NCBI GenBank assembly: GCA_910584685.1
Contig: CAJUAO010000003.1
Coordinates: 124,001 to 188,000 of the forward strand
DNA from: an uncultured Lachnospiraceae bacterium
GTDB taxonomy: Bacteria; Bacillota; Clostridia; Lachnospirales; Lachnospiraceae
DNA: 64,000 bases
Direction of reading: 5' to 3'
Shown: positions 9,056 through 18,146 of the stretch, piece after piece
How positions within the stretch are numbered: the first letter of the stretch is position 1
Layout: the number at the start of each line of letters is the position of its first letter
Made by a program: the position numbers and the translations under genes
Notes under the pieces: model-generated
The model's database searches: none
Told to the model about the DNA's origin: nothing
Seen by the model: only the letters and a program-made list of their open reading frames with translations

Positions 9056-10261
9056 TTATTCTGTTATTTCATCAAAAAGCTGCAGCTTATATGCCGTATC
9101 ATCGGCACATTTTTCCAAATGAGCTTCCAAAGCCATAGAAAAACTTTTCCGAAGCTCTTCCGAATCAAGCAGTCTTTTTATATTCTCTGCAACGCTTTCA
9201 TCATTTCCAACCTGTGCAATTAGTCCGTTTACATTATTTTCAATCTGATTTATCATTCCCGGTGCGTCTGTAATTACTATAGGCATCTGCAGACATTTTG
9301 CCTCGAAAACCGAGGTTGAAAATCCCTCTCTATATGAACATTGTACAAAAATATCACTTTTCGATATATATGCATAAGGATTTCTCTTATTCCCAAGCAA
9401 AATAAATCTGTCCTCTATTTTTAAGCTTTTAATCTGATTTTCCAATACCTGCCTTTCCTCACCGCTTCCTAATATATACCATCTAAAGTCATAACCCATA
9501 TCAATTAATCTTCTGCAGGCTTTCATCGCTACATCATATCCCTTTACCTTTCGCAATGTTCCGACTGATATAATTTTAACGCCTGTAAATTTATCATTAA
9601 AATCAGCCTCATCCTTTGATTTATCTATTATATCCTTTATATCTATTATATTTGGAAATACTATTACATTTTCTTCTACCTGAGGAAATTCCTTTACAAA
9701 ATTCTGTCTCATTTCCTCAGAAAGAACACAAATCTTGTCTGCCTTTTTATAATATGGCAAATCCCATTCAGGACAACAACCAGTTGTCCTATAATCCGTC
9801 CTTTGAAATACTATATATTTGTCAGCTTGAACATTATCCATAGCATAATATGTTGGGTTGCTTTCAAGATAACCAATTACCGCATCATATTTCTTTTCCT
9901 GCTTTGGAACATATTTCTTCATATTATTCCAATCTTTTACACGCCTTTTAAAGTAGTCCTTATTATTAATCTTTCCCATTAATCCATACCATAATCTTCT
10001 AACGGTAATAGGCCAATATTTTACAGCAGCTATATGTCTCAATACATAGCTCTTTGATGATAACGCCATGCTTGTTGCCATATCAGGCATTATTATATTA
10101 ACCTGTTTTGGTATCTGTTCTCTAAAATATTCATTTTCATGATAAAAATATAGTAAATCTACATCATACTTTTCATAGTCCAGCTTATTAAGCAGTGCAA
10201 CTAATGCTCTTTCCGCGCCACCGCAAGTAATTGAATCAATTACAAAGAGTATCTTTCTCAT
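9056..10261 (-). CDS. Family 4-type (GT-B) glycosyltransferase
   Basis: A 401-residue cytosolic GT-B enzyme. The N-terminal half begins ILFVIDSITCGGAERALV, with the glycine-rich acceptor-side loop. The C-terminal half has ISVGTLRKVKGYDVA and the E-x7-E nucleotide-sugar motif EGFSTSVFE (about residues 318-326). It probably adds one sugar of the repeat unit with retention of configuration. It abuts the polymerase gene directly, with no intergenic base. Donor and acceptor cannot be deduced. Confidence 0.9.
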   Translation of the reverse strand: MRKILFVIDSITCGGAERALVALLNKLDYEKYDVDLLYFYHENEYFREQIPKQVNIIMPDMATSMALSSKSYVLRHIAAVKYWPITVRRLWYGLMGKINNKDYFKRRVKDWNNMKKYVPKQEKKYDAVIGYLESNPTYYAMDNVQADKYIVFQRTDYRTTGCCPEWDLPYYKKADKICVLSEEMRQNFVKEFPQVEENVIVFPNIIDIKDIIDKSKDEADFNDKFTGVKIISVGTLRKVKGYDVAMKACRRLIDMGYDFRWYILGSGEERQVLENQIKSLKIEDRFILLGNKRNPYAYISKSDIFVQCSYREGFSTSVFEAKCLQMPIVITDAPGMINQIENNVNGLIAQVGNDESVAENIKRLLDSEELRKSFSMALEAHLEKCADDTAYKLQLFDEITE

Positions 10262-11767
10262 TTACTTCTCATCCTTTCTATAAATTACTGACCTTATCTT
10301 TGTGTAAAGCGTCTCTGCATACCTTGACATTCCCCACAAAAACAGCAATGCAAAGACAGTTGTTATATTAACAAAATAACTTATTGGCACTATCATAGGT
10401 CCCCTAGGTGTATATAATAAAATCCTTAATGCAATAAGTAGTATAGCTATAAATATTGGTTTTGATTTTGGCAATACATTAATCAATGCCAACAATACTC
10501 CATAAACCAAATTACATATAATAATTCCCGTATATCCAAAATCATTATATACCTCTGCTATATAAGATGAACCCTTTCCATGCCCGCTTAAATATGATTT
10601 AGAATTTATAAAATATGATATTGTATGTGCATATGAATGCATTGTCATGGCATATTCTACCGTATGCTGACTTGGTTTTTTTTCACCTAATATTTTTTCT
10701 GATATGGGATTATATTTTGCATAATCTATCAATTCTCCAAAAGAGTAAAAGGACTGAGGAAATTTATCTTCATACTGCTTTCCGTATCCTAGTATATCAA
10801 CTGAATTTCCTGTTGATTTAAAAAATCGTGCAAACTGATTTGATATACTTTTTTCGCCCACATCTACTCCTTCTCTTAAATATACTGAATAACTAAGAAA
10901 TGCAGCAACAAATGGTATACATATTAACCCAACAATAATCATTCTTCTGCTTATCCATACTTCCCTGTCTCTGTACTGTCTCCAAAAAATATATACTATT
11001 ACAATCGCAGCATCTATTATAAATGTACCCCTATCTCCCGCCACCAGCACACTTATGGCAATTACTGCAAAAACTAATATTGGCAAAAAACATTTCTTTT
11101 TTTCAGGTTGTGTAGCAAGATACACCAGGAACGCTACTATATGCATATTTCCCACTATCTGAAAAGCTCTTGGTATATAACTGCTAAAAACAGTATATAA
11201 GTCTAAGTAGGAATTTGTTTTTATAAAAACAATCTGTTCTATATTCATTGCAATAGCCATTACTGCCGAAATGTAAAATAAAACAACTGAGTATTTTCTC
11301 AGTTTTCGTATATATATGCTATTATCAGCGATGTCTTTTTCCTCTAATGACACTTCTTTCTTGCCAATAAAAATTTCAAACACTTCATATCCTACTTGTA
11401 TAAAGATTAAAGATAATGCTATTGACACAAGCATATGAATGGCTATAGACTCTGAAAAATAAAATCTCACAGAGCCATTACTAAAAAAATCCACTGTCAT
11501 TCTTCCTAACAAAAAGCAGAAAAAAGAAGCTAAAAACAATAGATATGCAGCACGTCGTGAGATATTAAAAAATCCATATTCCACATTTGACAGCAAAATT
11601 ATTAATATGAAAAAAAATGCGGCATCTAAATTTTTATTTATTATACATATTGTAAATCCAAATATGCCTGCTAATAACAACCCATATCTTAATATTATTA
11701 ATGCTTTCATAATAGATTGTTTTTCCTGCTGCATTCTCAAAATAAATTTGCAAAGTCTTTCTTTCAT
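10262..11767 (-). CDS. Wzy-like polysaccharide polymerase
   Basis: A 501-residue protein with about 12 hydrophobic segments and a large periplasm-side loop containing Arg- and Tyr-rich stretches. This is the general architecture of O-antigen/capsule repeat-unit polymerases (Wzy). These proteins have low sequence identity, so the call rests on topology and on position between flippase and glycosyltransferases. The start at 11767 is preceded by AGGAAAGG at good spacing. The longer in-frame reading from 11845 would overlap the upstream gene by 64 bp and lacks a ribosome site. Confidence 0.75.
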   Translation of the reverse strand: MKERLCKFILRMQQEKQSIMKALIILRYGLLLAGIFGFTICIINKNLDAAFFFILIILLSNVEYGFFNISRRAAYLLFLASFFCFLLGRMTVDFFSNGSVRFYFSESIAIHMLVSIALSLIFIQVGYEVFEIFIGKKEVSLEEKDIADNSIYIRKLRKYSVVLFYISAVMAIAMNIEQIVFIKTNSYLDLYTVFSSYIPRAFQIVGNMHIVAFLVYLATQPEKKKCFLPILVFAVIAISVLVAGDRGTFIIDAAIVIVYIFWRQYRDREVWISRRMIIVGLICIPFVAAFLSYSVYLREGVDVGEKSISNQFARFFKSTGNSVDILGYGKQYEDKFPQSFYSFGELIDYAKYNPISEKILGEKKPSQHTVEYAMTMHSYAHTISYFINSKSYLSGHGKGSSYIAEVYNDFGYTGIIICNLVYGVLLALINVLPKSKPIFIAILLIALRILLYTPRGPMIVPISYFVNITTVFALLFLWGMSRYAETLYTKIRSVIYRKDEK

Positions 11768-11781
11768 TCTATATACCTTTC

Positions 11782-12771
11782 CTATTTTTTTGCCATTTTC
11801 ATTTTCATACTCCATGCCCATACCATTATTCTTAATAGCAGACATCTCTTTTTACCTGCGGTAAAAACAAATATTTCCTTGCCTTTTTCAAGAGTAGGTA
11901 TATACTTATTTGTTCTCCAATGCGGAAATTTTTTATCAAACCAACCCACATGCTTTTTAATTTCTTTATTACTTCTTCCAGAACGAATCATTATCGTTAT
12001 CATACCATACATCATTTCTGATATCGCATGAAATTCCAATTCCTCCTCAAAGCCTTTCTTAGACAACTCAAACATCCTTGACACAGTTTTTGGATAAAAT
12101 CCCAAATCTACATGCTTATGATTTTGATTCGAAAGGGATGTGGCCCTCTGAAAATAATAATAAGTTGGAACATGTACTACGGCTATTTTATCAGTCATTG
12201 TATACAATGGAATCATTGTACATATATCCTCGCACCGCCATATATCCTCTGGAAATCTTATATTATATTTAGTAAACAGCTCTCTTTTCCACAATGCTCT
12301 CATTGCCGAAAATCTTAAAAGAGCCACTTTTTCCTTATGTGATGATTCTGTCTCAATCCCCTTCGAATCACTTTCTTCATAAATTTTCCCATTATCATAA
12401 TACCTATACCCACATGTATTTCTTACGATATCCATATTATGCCTGCTTGCCTCTACCATCATAACAGTTACATAATTTTCCGTAACCCAATCGTCACTAT
12501 CAACAAAAGTTATCCATTCTCCCGTAGAATTATCTATACCGGTATTTCTTGCTGCCGATAGTCCGCCATTTTTTTCCCTTTGAATAAATTTACACTTTTC
12601 AGCATATTTATTTGCATATTCCCTTGCAATTTCTGCGCTGTTATCTGTAGAGCAGTCGTCAACTAACACAATCTCTATATTATCATAATCCTGCGTCAGC
12701 AGGGAATCAACACATCTCCTAAGATATGCTTCTATATTATAAATAGGTACGATTATTGATACTTTTTCCAT
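11782..12771 (-). CDS. Family 2 glycosyltransferase
   Basis: A 329-residue GT-A enzyme. It starts VSIIVPIYNIEAYLRRCVDSLL, followed by LVDDCSTDNS and the DSDD metal-binding motif (WITFVDSDDWV, about residues 89-99), the standard GT2 pattern. It is an inverting transferase of the repeat-unit pathway. The C-terminal basic tail (WAWSMKMKMAKK) may contact the membrane. It sits 4 nt from the upstream glycosyltransferase. Substrate unknown. Confidence 0.9.
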   Translation of the reverse strand: MEKVSIIVPIYNIEAYLRRCVDSLLTQDYDNIEIVLVDDCSTDNSAEIAREYANKYAEKCKFIQREKNGGLSAARNTGIDNSTGEWITFVDSDDWVTENYVTVMMVEASRHNMDIVRNTCGYRYYDNGKIYEESDSKGIETESSHKEKVALLRFSAMRALWKRELFTKYNIRFPEDIWRCEDICTMIPLYTMTDKIAVVHVPTYYYFQRATSLSNQNHKHVDLGFYPKTVSRMFELSKKGFEEELEFHAISEMMYGMITIMIRSGRSNKEIKKHVGWFDKKFPHWRTNKYIPTLEKGKEIFVFTAGKKRCLLLRIMVWAWSMKMKMAKK

Positions 12772-12775
12772 CTAA

Positions 12776-13783
12776 TTATTTTCTCCCTTTAAAAATACTT
12801 AACAGCGAGCCAATTCCATAGCTCATATGCAATAACCAGTAATATACACACATCTTCAAAACATTAAATATATTTCTGCTTTTCTTAAGCGCAAAAACAA
12901 CAGCCATACCTGCATACAATACATACATAGCCGCCATTGCCCATCTTGAAATTTTTGAAAATATGCCCGAAACTATAAGTATAATATTAGCTGTCACAAA
13001 AAAAAGCGGAATTAAATGCCTTAATGATATTCCCTGTCTGCTCTCGCTTTTTTTAGCTCCTATTATAATCCATTTACCGTTTCCATATGCTTGCTTCATC
13101 ATTCCCTTTACGGTCTCTCTTGAATGATATATATTTTTTATGGACACATCTAAATAAAACCTGCCGCCGCATTTTTTTATCCTGCCGTGCATGTCGTTGT
13201 CCTGATTCCTTGTAAACTCCTCGTTAAAGTAGCCTGCCTTTTCAAATATTTCCTTTCGGTACATTCCATACGCTACCGTGTCTACATAGCCGGACTTGTC
13301 CGCATATCTAAACTTTGAATCTCCTACCCCAAAGGGTGATGACAGCACGTCTGCAATTACCCTTCCCTTTTTTGTAAGCGGCTCTGTCTCAAGCCTGCCG
13401 CCTGCGCATACTACGTCGGGCTTTTCCTTTAATACCTTTACGCATTTACTGATTAACGTTTTATCAGCCTGGGAATGCGCGTCTATTCTAATCACATATT
13501 CACCCTTTGCTTCCTTAATTCCAATATTCCAGCCTGATGCCAGCAGCTTTTTCGGATTTTCAAAATATCTTATATTAACTCCTGCGCCTTTTTTTTCGTA
13601 TTCGTCAGCTACGGCCTTCACCTTATTAACCGTATTGTCCTCAGACATTCCATCAATAATTATTATTTCATATCTGTCCTTCGGATAATCCTGCTCCAAA
13701 AAGGATTTAAGCGACGGCTCTATATAATTTTCCTCGTTTCTAACCACTATCATAGCAGTTACAAAAGGTAGATTGTTCTCCAT
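12776..13783 (-). CDS. Family 2 glycosyltransferase with C-terminal membrane segments (ExoA-like)
   Basis: A 335-residue protein. The N-terminal GT-A domain has TAMIVVRNEENYIEPSL, IIIDGMSEDNT and IRIDAHSQ, where D-A-H stands in for the usual D-x-D, as in succinoglycan ExoA-type enzymes. Two or three hydrophobic segments close the protein (about residues 250-325). The ATG at 13783 is better spaced from GAGGG than the first ATG at 13789. It is ten bases after the epimerase gene and translationally close to the next transferase. Confidence 0.88.
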   Translation of the reverse strand: MENNLPFVTAMIVVRNEENYIEPSLKSFLEQDYPKDRYEIIIIDGMSEDNTVNKVKAVADEYEKKGAGVNIRYFENPKKLLASGWNIGIKEAKGEYVIRIDAHSQADKTLISKCVKVLKEKPDVVCAGGRLETEPLTKKGRVIADVLSSPFGVGDSKFRYADKSGYVDTVAYGMYRKEIFEKAGYFNEEFTRNQDNDMHGRIKKCGGRFYLDVSIKNIYHSRETVKGMMKQAYGNGKWIIIGAKKSESRQGISLRHLIPLFFVTANIILIVSGIFSKISRWAMAAMYVLYAGMAVVFALKKSRNIFNVLKMCVYYWLLHMSYGIGSLLSIFKGRK

Positions 13784-13793
13784 ATTCATCCCT

Positions 13794-14768
13794 CTATAAA
13801 TTTTCTTTATACCAGCTTATGGCAAGCTCAATACCCTTTTCGAAGCTGTATTCAGGATTATATCCCAAAAGCTCCTTTGCCTTTGATATATCTGCGTTGC
13901 TGTGTTTAATGTCCCCGGCTCTGTCAGGTCCAAAATTAGGTTCCATATTTATATTTAAAGCCTTTGTAAGACCATAATATATATCTATAAGGTATTCTCT
14001 TCCGCCATATGCTATATTAAATGCCTCCCCGGCAGCCTCGCTAGGCGCCAGACATGCCTTTAGATTAGCCTCTATAACATTATCTATATAGGTAAAATCT
14101 CTTGATTGCTTTCCGTCGCCGTTTATGGTCGGTGTTTCACCGTTAATAAGCAGCTTTAGAAATTTTGGTATAACCGCAGCATATGCCCCATCTGGGTCCT
14201 GCCTTCTTCCAAATACATTAAAATACCTCATTCCATAGGTATCCAAACCATAGAATTTAGTATACATCTTTGCAAATTCCTCATCTACCCTCTTTGTTAA
14301 AGCATATGGCGACAAAAGATTTCCCTCTCTTCCCTCTTTCTTCGGAAGATTAGGCTCATCTCCATACACGGAGCTTGACGAAGCGTACACAAACTTTTTA
14401 ACCCCCTGTATTCTTGCTGCTTCCATCATATTAACCGTTCCGATAATATTATTATTGGCATAGAAAAGTGGCATTTCTATACTTCTCGGCACACTTCCCC
14501 ACGCTGCCTGATTCAATACATAATCAACACCCTCGCAGGCTTTTTTGCAGATTTCCAAATCCTTAATATCTCCCTTTATAAATTCATAATCAGGATTATC
14601 CATAAACATATCTACATTTTCCTGCTTTCCGGTAGATAAATCATCAAGACACCGCACCTTATATCCCATCTCAAGTATTGCTTCACACAGATTTGAGCCT
14701 ATAAATCCGGCTCCACCTGTAACAAGAAACAATGAATTTTCAGGAAACACTAACTCTTTATAACTCAT
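13794..14768 (-). CDS. UDP-hexose(NAc) 4-epimerase (WbpP/Gne-like SDR)
   Basis: A 324-residue extended SDR enzyme. It has the NAD-binding GGAGFIGSNL at residues 18-27, ASSSSVYGD, and a Y-x3-K pair in SPYALTKRVDE. MRYFNVFGRRQDPDGAYAAV is characteristic of the WbpP group, which interconverts UDP-GlcNAc and UDP-GalNAc. Next to a UDP-sugar dehydrogenase it would give the GlcNAc-to-GalNAc-to-GalNAcA route (inference). GGAGGG precedes the ATG. Confidence 0.88.
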   Translation of the reverse strand: MSYKELVFPENSLFLVTGGAGFIGSNLCEAILEMGYKVRCLDDLSTGKQENVDMFMDNPDYEFIKGDIKDLEICKKACEGVDYVLNQAAWGSVPRSIEMPLFYANNNIIGTVNMMEAARIQGVKKFVYASSSSVYGDEPNLPKKEGREGNLLSPYALTKRVDEEFAKMYTKFYGLDTYGMRYFNVFGRRQDPDGAYAAVIPKFLKLLINGETPTINGDGKQSRDFTYIDNVIEANLKACLAPSEAAGEAFNIAYGGREYLIDIYYGLTKALNINMEPNFGPDRAGDIKHSNADISKAKELLGYNPEYSFEKGIELAISWYKENL

Positions 14769-14869
14769 AATAACCCTCCATTTCTACTTTTTATTTCTTT
14801 TTGATTATCATGCGAAAACGAAGATTCTCATAAGAACCTCCGTTTTCTGTTTTTTATTACAAATTGTTT

Positions 14870-16183
14870 TTACAGTCTCCAGTATAAATAACCTGCATTC
14901 TCATATTCCTTACGGTTAAGCAGACCTTTTATATCCAAAAGAACCTTCTGTCCCTCTGCCGTAAACATGGCGCTAATCTCTTTTTCCGTAAGCTTCGTAA
15001 ACTCATCATGGGCTACAGCTACTATAACTGCATCCATATCCTTTATAGAATTAATATTAGTAAATTCTATACCGTACTCTCTCTTAGCTTCATCTGCATC
15101 TGCAACAGGGTCTGCAATAAGAGGAGTTATTCCGTACTCTTTCAGTTCCTTGACTATGTCAATTATACGTGTATTTCTTGTGTCAGGACAATTCTCCTTA
15201 AAGGTAAAGCCCAGCATTGCAACCCTTGCACCCTTAACATATTTATTTGCCTTAATAAGATTCTTTACAAGGCTCTCTGCAACATATTTGCCCATATCGT
15301 CATTAATGCGGCGGCCGCTTAATATAATCTGGCTGTGATAGCCCATTTGCTCCGCCTTATAGGTAAGATAATACGGGTCAACACCTATGCAATGTCCTCC
15401 TACAAGTCCCGGAGAGAATTTAAGGAAATTCCATTTTGTTCCTGCCGCTTCCAATACTGCCTTTGTATCTATTCCCATATTGTTAAAAATAATGGATAAT
15501 TCATTCATAAATGCAATATTAATATCTCTCTGGCTGTTTTCAATAACCTTTGCAGCCTCTGCAACCTTAATGCTTTCAGCGCGGTGTACTCCTGCATCAA
15601 CAACAAGCTCATATACCTTAGCCACATTGTCAAGGGTTTCCTCATCCATTCCTGATACTATCTTTGTGATTGTCTCTAAACGGTGAACCTTATCTCCCGG
15701 ATTAATTCTTTCAGGCGAGTAGCCTATTTTAAAGTCCTTACCGCACACTAAACCTGACTCTCTCTCAAGGATAGGCACACATATATCCTCTGTAACTCCC
15801 GGATATACCGTTGACTCAAACACTACTATGCTTCCCGCAGACAAATGTCTGCCTACTATCTCGCTGGCTCCCTCCACAGGCGTTAAATCAGGAGTGTGGT
15901 CAGAATTAACAGGGGTTGGAACTGCAACTATAAAAAACTTTGCGGCGTCAAGCCTGCTTTCATCACTTGTAAATTCAACTGTACTTTCCTTAATTGCAGC
16001 ATCCCCTACCTCCTTTGTAGGGTCTGTTCCATTTTTATAGCACTCTACCTTAGCCTTGTTTAAGTCAAAGCCTATTACATCAACTTTTTTTGCAAATGCA
16101 ACAGCTATAGGCATTCCTACATATCCTAAACCAACAAGCGCTATCTTTTCCTGCCTTGAAACTATCTTCTCATATAAACTCAT
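14870..16183 (-). CDS. UDP-N-acetylhexosamine 6-dehydrogenase (WbpO/TviB-like)
   Basis: A 437-residue nucleotide-sugar dehydrogenase. The N-terminal Rossmann motif is IALVGLGYVGMP, the middle domain has EAAKVIENSQRDINIAFMNE, and the catalytic Cys lies in GLVGGHCIGVDPYYLTYKAE. The length and the YYLTYKAE motif fit the WbpO/TviB branch, which oxidises UDP-GalNAc or UDP-GlcNAc to the uronic acid. Together with the epimerase at 13794 this predicts an acidic amino sugar in the polysaccharide. Substrate choice between GalNAc and ManNAc is not settled by sequence alone. Confidence 0.9.
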   Translation of the reverse strand: MSLYEKIVSRQEKIALVGLGYVGMPIAVAFAKKVDVIGFDLNKAKVECYKNGTDPTKEVGDAAIKESTVEFTSDESRLDAAKFFIVAVPTPVNSDHTPDLTPVEGASEIVGRHLSAGSIVVFESTVYPGVTEDICVPILERESGLVCGKDFKIGYSPERINPGDKVHRLETITKIVSGMDEETLDNVAKVYELVVDAGVHRAESIKVAEAAKVIENSQRDINIAFMNELSIIFNNMGIDTKAVLEAAGTKWNFLKFSPGLVGGHCIGVDPYYLTYKAEQMGYHSQIILSGRRINDDMGKYVAESLVKNLIKANKYVKGARVAMLGFTFKENCPDTRNTRIIDIVKELKEYGITPLIADPVADADEAKREYGIEFTNINSIKDMDAVIVAVAHDEFTKLTEKEISAMFTAEGQKVLLDIKGLLNRKEYENAGYLYWRL

Positions 16184-16205
16184 CTTTTTTTCTCCTTTTC
16201 GCCTT

Positions 16206-16889
16206 TTAAAAAACTTTTATTACAGTTTTTATCATTGTCAATATATCGTTTATAAATTTATATTGACGTATTTCCTCCAAATTATATTTCATTTTCTCAG
16301 GTAAAACCTCTTTCACATATGTTTCGTCAACATTTGATGTGTTCTTTAGCATCGTGTCTTCATCCTTAAAGCATATGCTTGCTTTGGAGGTTACTCCTGC
16401 CGGCAGCAAAAGCGTCGCATACATCTCCGGCGTATACTGCTTTACATATCTTGGAACCTCCGGCCTTGTTCCCACAAAGCTCATGTCTCCCTTTATTATA
16501 TTAAAAAGCTGCGGCAATTCATCCAAGCGGCAGGAACGTATTTTTTTCCCTACCCTTGTCACCCTTGCGTCATTGTCTGACGTTACCTGACTGCCAAGCT
16601 TTTCCGCATCAGTAACCATTGTCCTGAATTTATATATTTTAAATTTTCTGCCGTAGCTTGTAACTCTGTACTGCTTAAAAATCACCGGCCCCTTTGAATC
16701 ACTTTTTATCCATACTGCCAGTATAATAAAGACAGGTGACAACAGACACAAGAGTATTATGGATGTAAACACATCAAAAAAACGCTTTAATGCTAAGCTG
16801 TTTTTTTTCTTTGAAAGGCTGTCATAGTATGGTTTTACCTTTTCATTTCTCATATATTCAGGCAGCTTATCCCACGGTAAAAGCATCAT
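16206..16889 (-). CDS. Initiating sugar-phosphate transferase (PglC/WcaJ-like)
   Basis: A 227-residue monotopic phosphoglycosyltransferase. It has one hydrophobic re-entrant segment (about residues 36-60, RFFDVFTSIILLCLLSPVF) followed by YKFRTMVTDAE and RLDELPQLFNIIKGDMSFVG, the hallmark motifs. It links the first sugar phosphate to undecaprenyl phosphate. The start codon overlaps the stop of the aminotransferase gene (ATGATGA-type overlap), suggesting translational coupling. With the adjacent dehydratase and aminotransferase the first sugar is probably a 4-amino-4,6-dideoxy-HexNAc. Confidence 0.93.
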   Translation of the reverse strand: MMLLPWDKLPEYMRNEKVKPYYDSLSKKKNSLALKRFFDVFTSIILLCLLSPVFIILAVWIKSDSKGPVIFKQYRVTSYGRKFKIYKFRTMVTDAEKLGSQVTSDNDARVTRVGKKIRSCRLDELPQLFNIIKGDMSFVGTRPEVPRYVKQYTPEMYATLLLPAGVTSKASICFKDEDTMLKNTSNVDETYVKEVLPEKMKYNLEEIRQYKFINDILTMIKTVIKVF

Positions 16890-18106
16890 ATATCTGCTAC
16901 CTCCCTGACTGCCTCCTCAAAAACCTCCGACACATATCTTACATCCTCATCGGAAAGGTTTGTGTGCAGGGGAAGTGAAATTTCATTCTCATACTGGCTG
17001 TATGCATTAGGATAATTCTTTATATCAAATCCTATTTGCTTATATGCAGTCATCATAGGAAGAGGCTTATAATGCACATTTGCTGCCACGCCCTTTTCTG
17101 CCATCTTATTTATAATGTCATTTCTTTTCGTATTGTCTATACCCGGCACTCTTGCAAGATACAAATGTCCGCTTGACACGTTGCCGTCCTGAAAATGAAC
17201 AAGCCTGTCTATGCCAAGCCTGTCGCATACTGCGTCGTAGCTTTCTATAATCTTTTTTCTTTTAGCCAGCAGTCCCTTGTACCTGCCAAGCTGGACCAAG
17301 CCTATTGACGCCATAATATCAGTCATATTGCATTTATAGCCTGCCCATACTATATCATACTCCCAAGCTCCAAGCTTTGTCTTTGCCAACGCGTCCTTTG
17401 ACTGCCCGTGAAGGGAATAAAGCATAAACTCCCTGTACAGTTCGTCATCATCTACGCCCTTTATTGGCCTCCATGTAAGAGCTCCTCCCTCTGCCGTCGT
17501 AAGGTTTTTTACTGCGTGAAATGAAAAGCTTGTAAAATCGGCAATGCTTCCTGCCATTTTTCCGTTCCTTGACGCTCCGAAGGCATGGGCTCCGTCTGCC
17601 GCAATAATAATCCTGCCGATAGCTTTCTGTATATCGTTTGAAGGCTTAAATAAGCCTTTCTTTCTCTCTGCTATATCAAATATCCTGTCATAGTCGCATA
17701 TGACTCCGCCTATATCTACAGGTATTATAACCTTTGTATTTTCTGTTATGGCATTTTCCAAGGCATCATAATCCATCTGAAAGGAATCCTTAGCCGTATC
17801 TACCATAACAAGCTTTGCCCCCACATGACACACAGGGCTGGCCGATGCAGTATATGTGTACGCGCTTGTAATTACCTCATCGCCCTCTCCTACTCCCAGC
17901 ACTCTTAATATTCCTTCTAAGCATGCCGTGGCAGAATTTAAGCACACTGCCTTGTCCACTCCGCAATATGCGGCTATTTGCCTTTCAAATTCCTTTGTCC
18001 TTGGGCCTGTGGTTATCCAGCCTGATTTCAATGCCTCTGCAGCCTCGTTAATCTCCTCGTCAGTTATATCCGGCGGTGAAAATGGTATATTTCTTATTTT
18101 GTCCAT
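16886..18106 (-). CDS. DegT/DnrJ/EryC1 (PglE/ArnB-like) sugar aminotransferase
   Basis: A 406-residue PLP-dependent aminotransferase. Early motif GWITTGPRTKEFE, ADGAHAFGASRNGK near residue 174, and the PLP lysine in SFSFHAVKNLTTAEGG near residue 200. Such enzymes aminate the 4-keto product of a 4,6-dehydratase, here encoded by the upstream gene. PglD-type N-acetyltransferase is not seen nearby, so the amino group may stay free, or an unlinked acetylase may act. The stop overlaps the next gene. Confidence 0.9.
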   Translation of the reverse strand: MDKIRNIPFSPPDITDEEINEAAEALKSGWITTGPRTKEFERQIAAYCGVDKAVCLNSATACLEGILRVLGVGEGDEVITSAYTYTASASPVCHVGAKLVMVDTAKDSFQMDYDALENAITENTKVIIPVDIGGVICDYDRIFDIAERKKGLFKPSNDIQKAIGRIIIAADGAHAFGASRNGKMAGSIADFTSFSFHAVKNLTTAEGGALTWRPIKGVDDDELYREFMLYSLHGQSKDALAKTKLGAWEYDIVWAGYKCNMTDIMASIGLVQLGRYKGLLAKRKKIIESYDAVCDRLGIDRLVHFQDGNVSSGHLYLARVPGIDNTKRNDIINKMAEKGVAANVHYKPLPMMTAYKQIGFDIKNYPNAYSQYENEISLPLHTNLSDEDVRYVSEVFEEAVREVADI

Positions 18107-18146
18107 TTTATCTTCCTTTCTTTCATGGTTTCTGACAATATTTTAT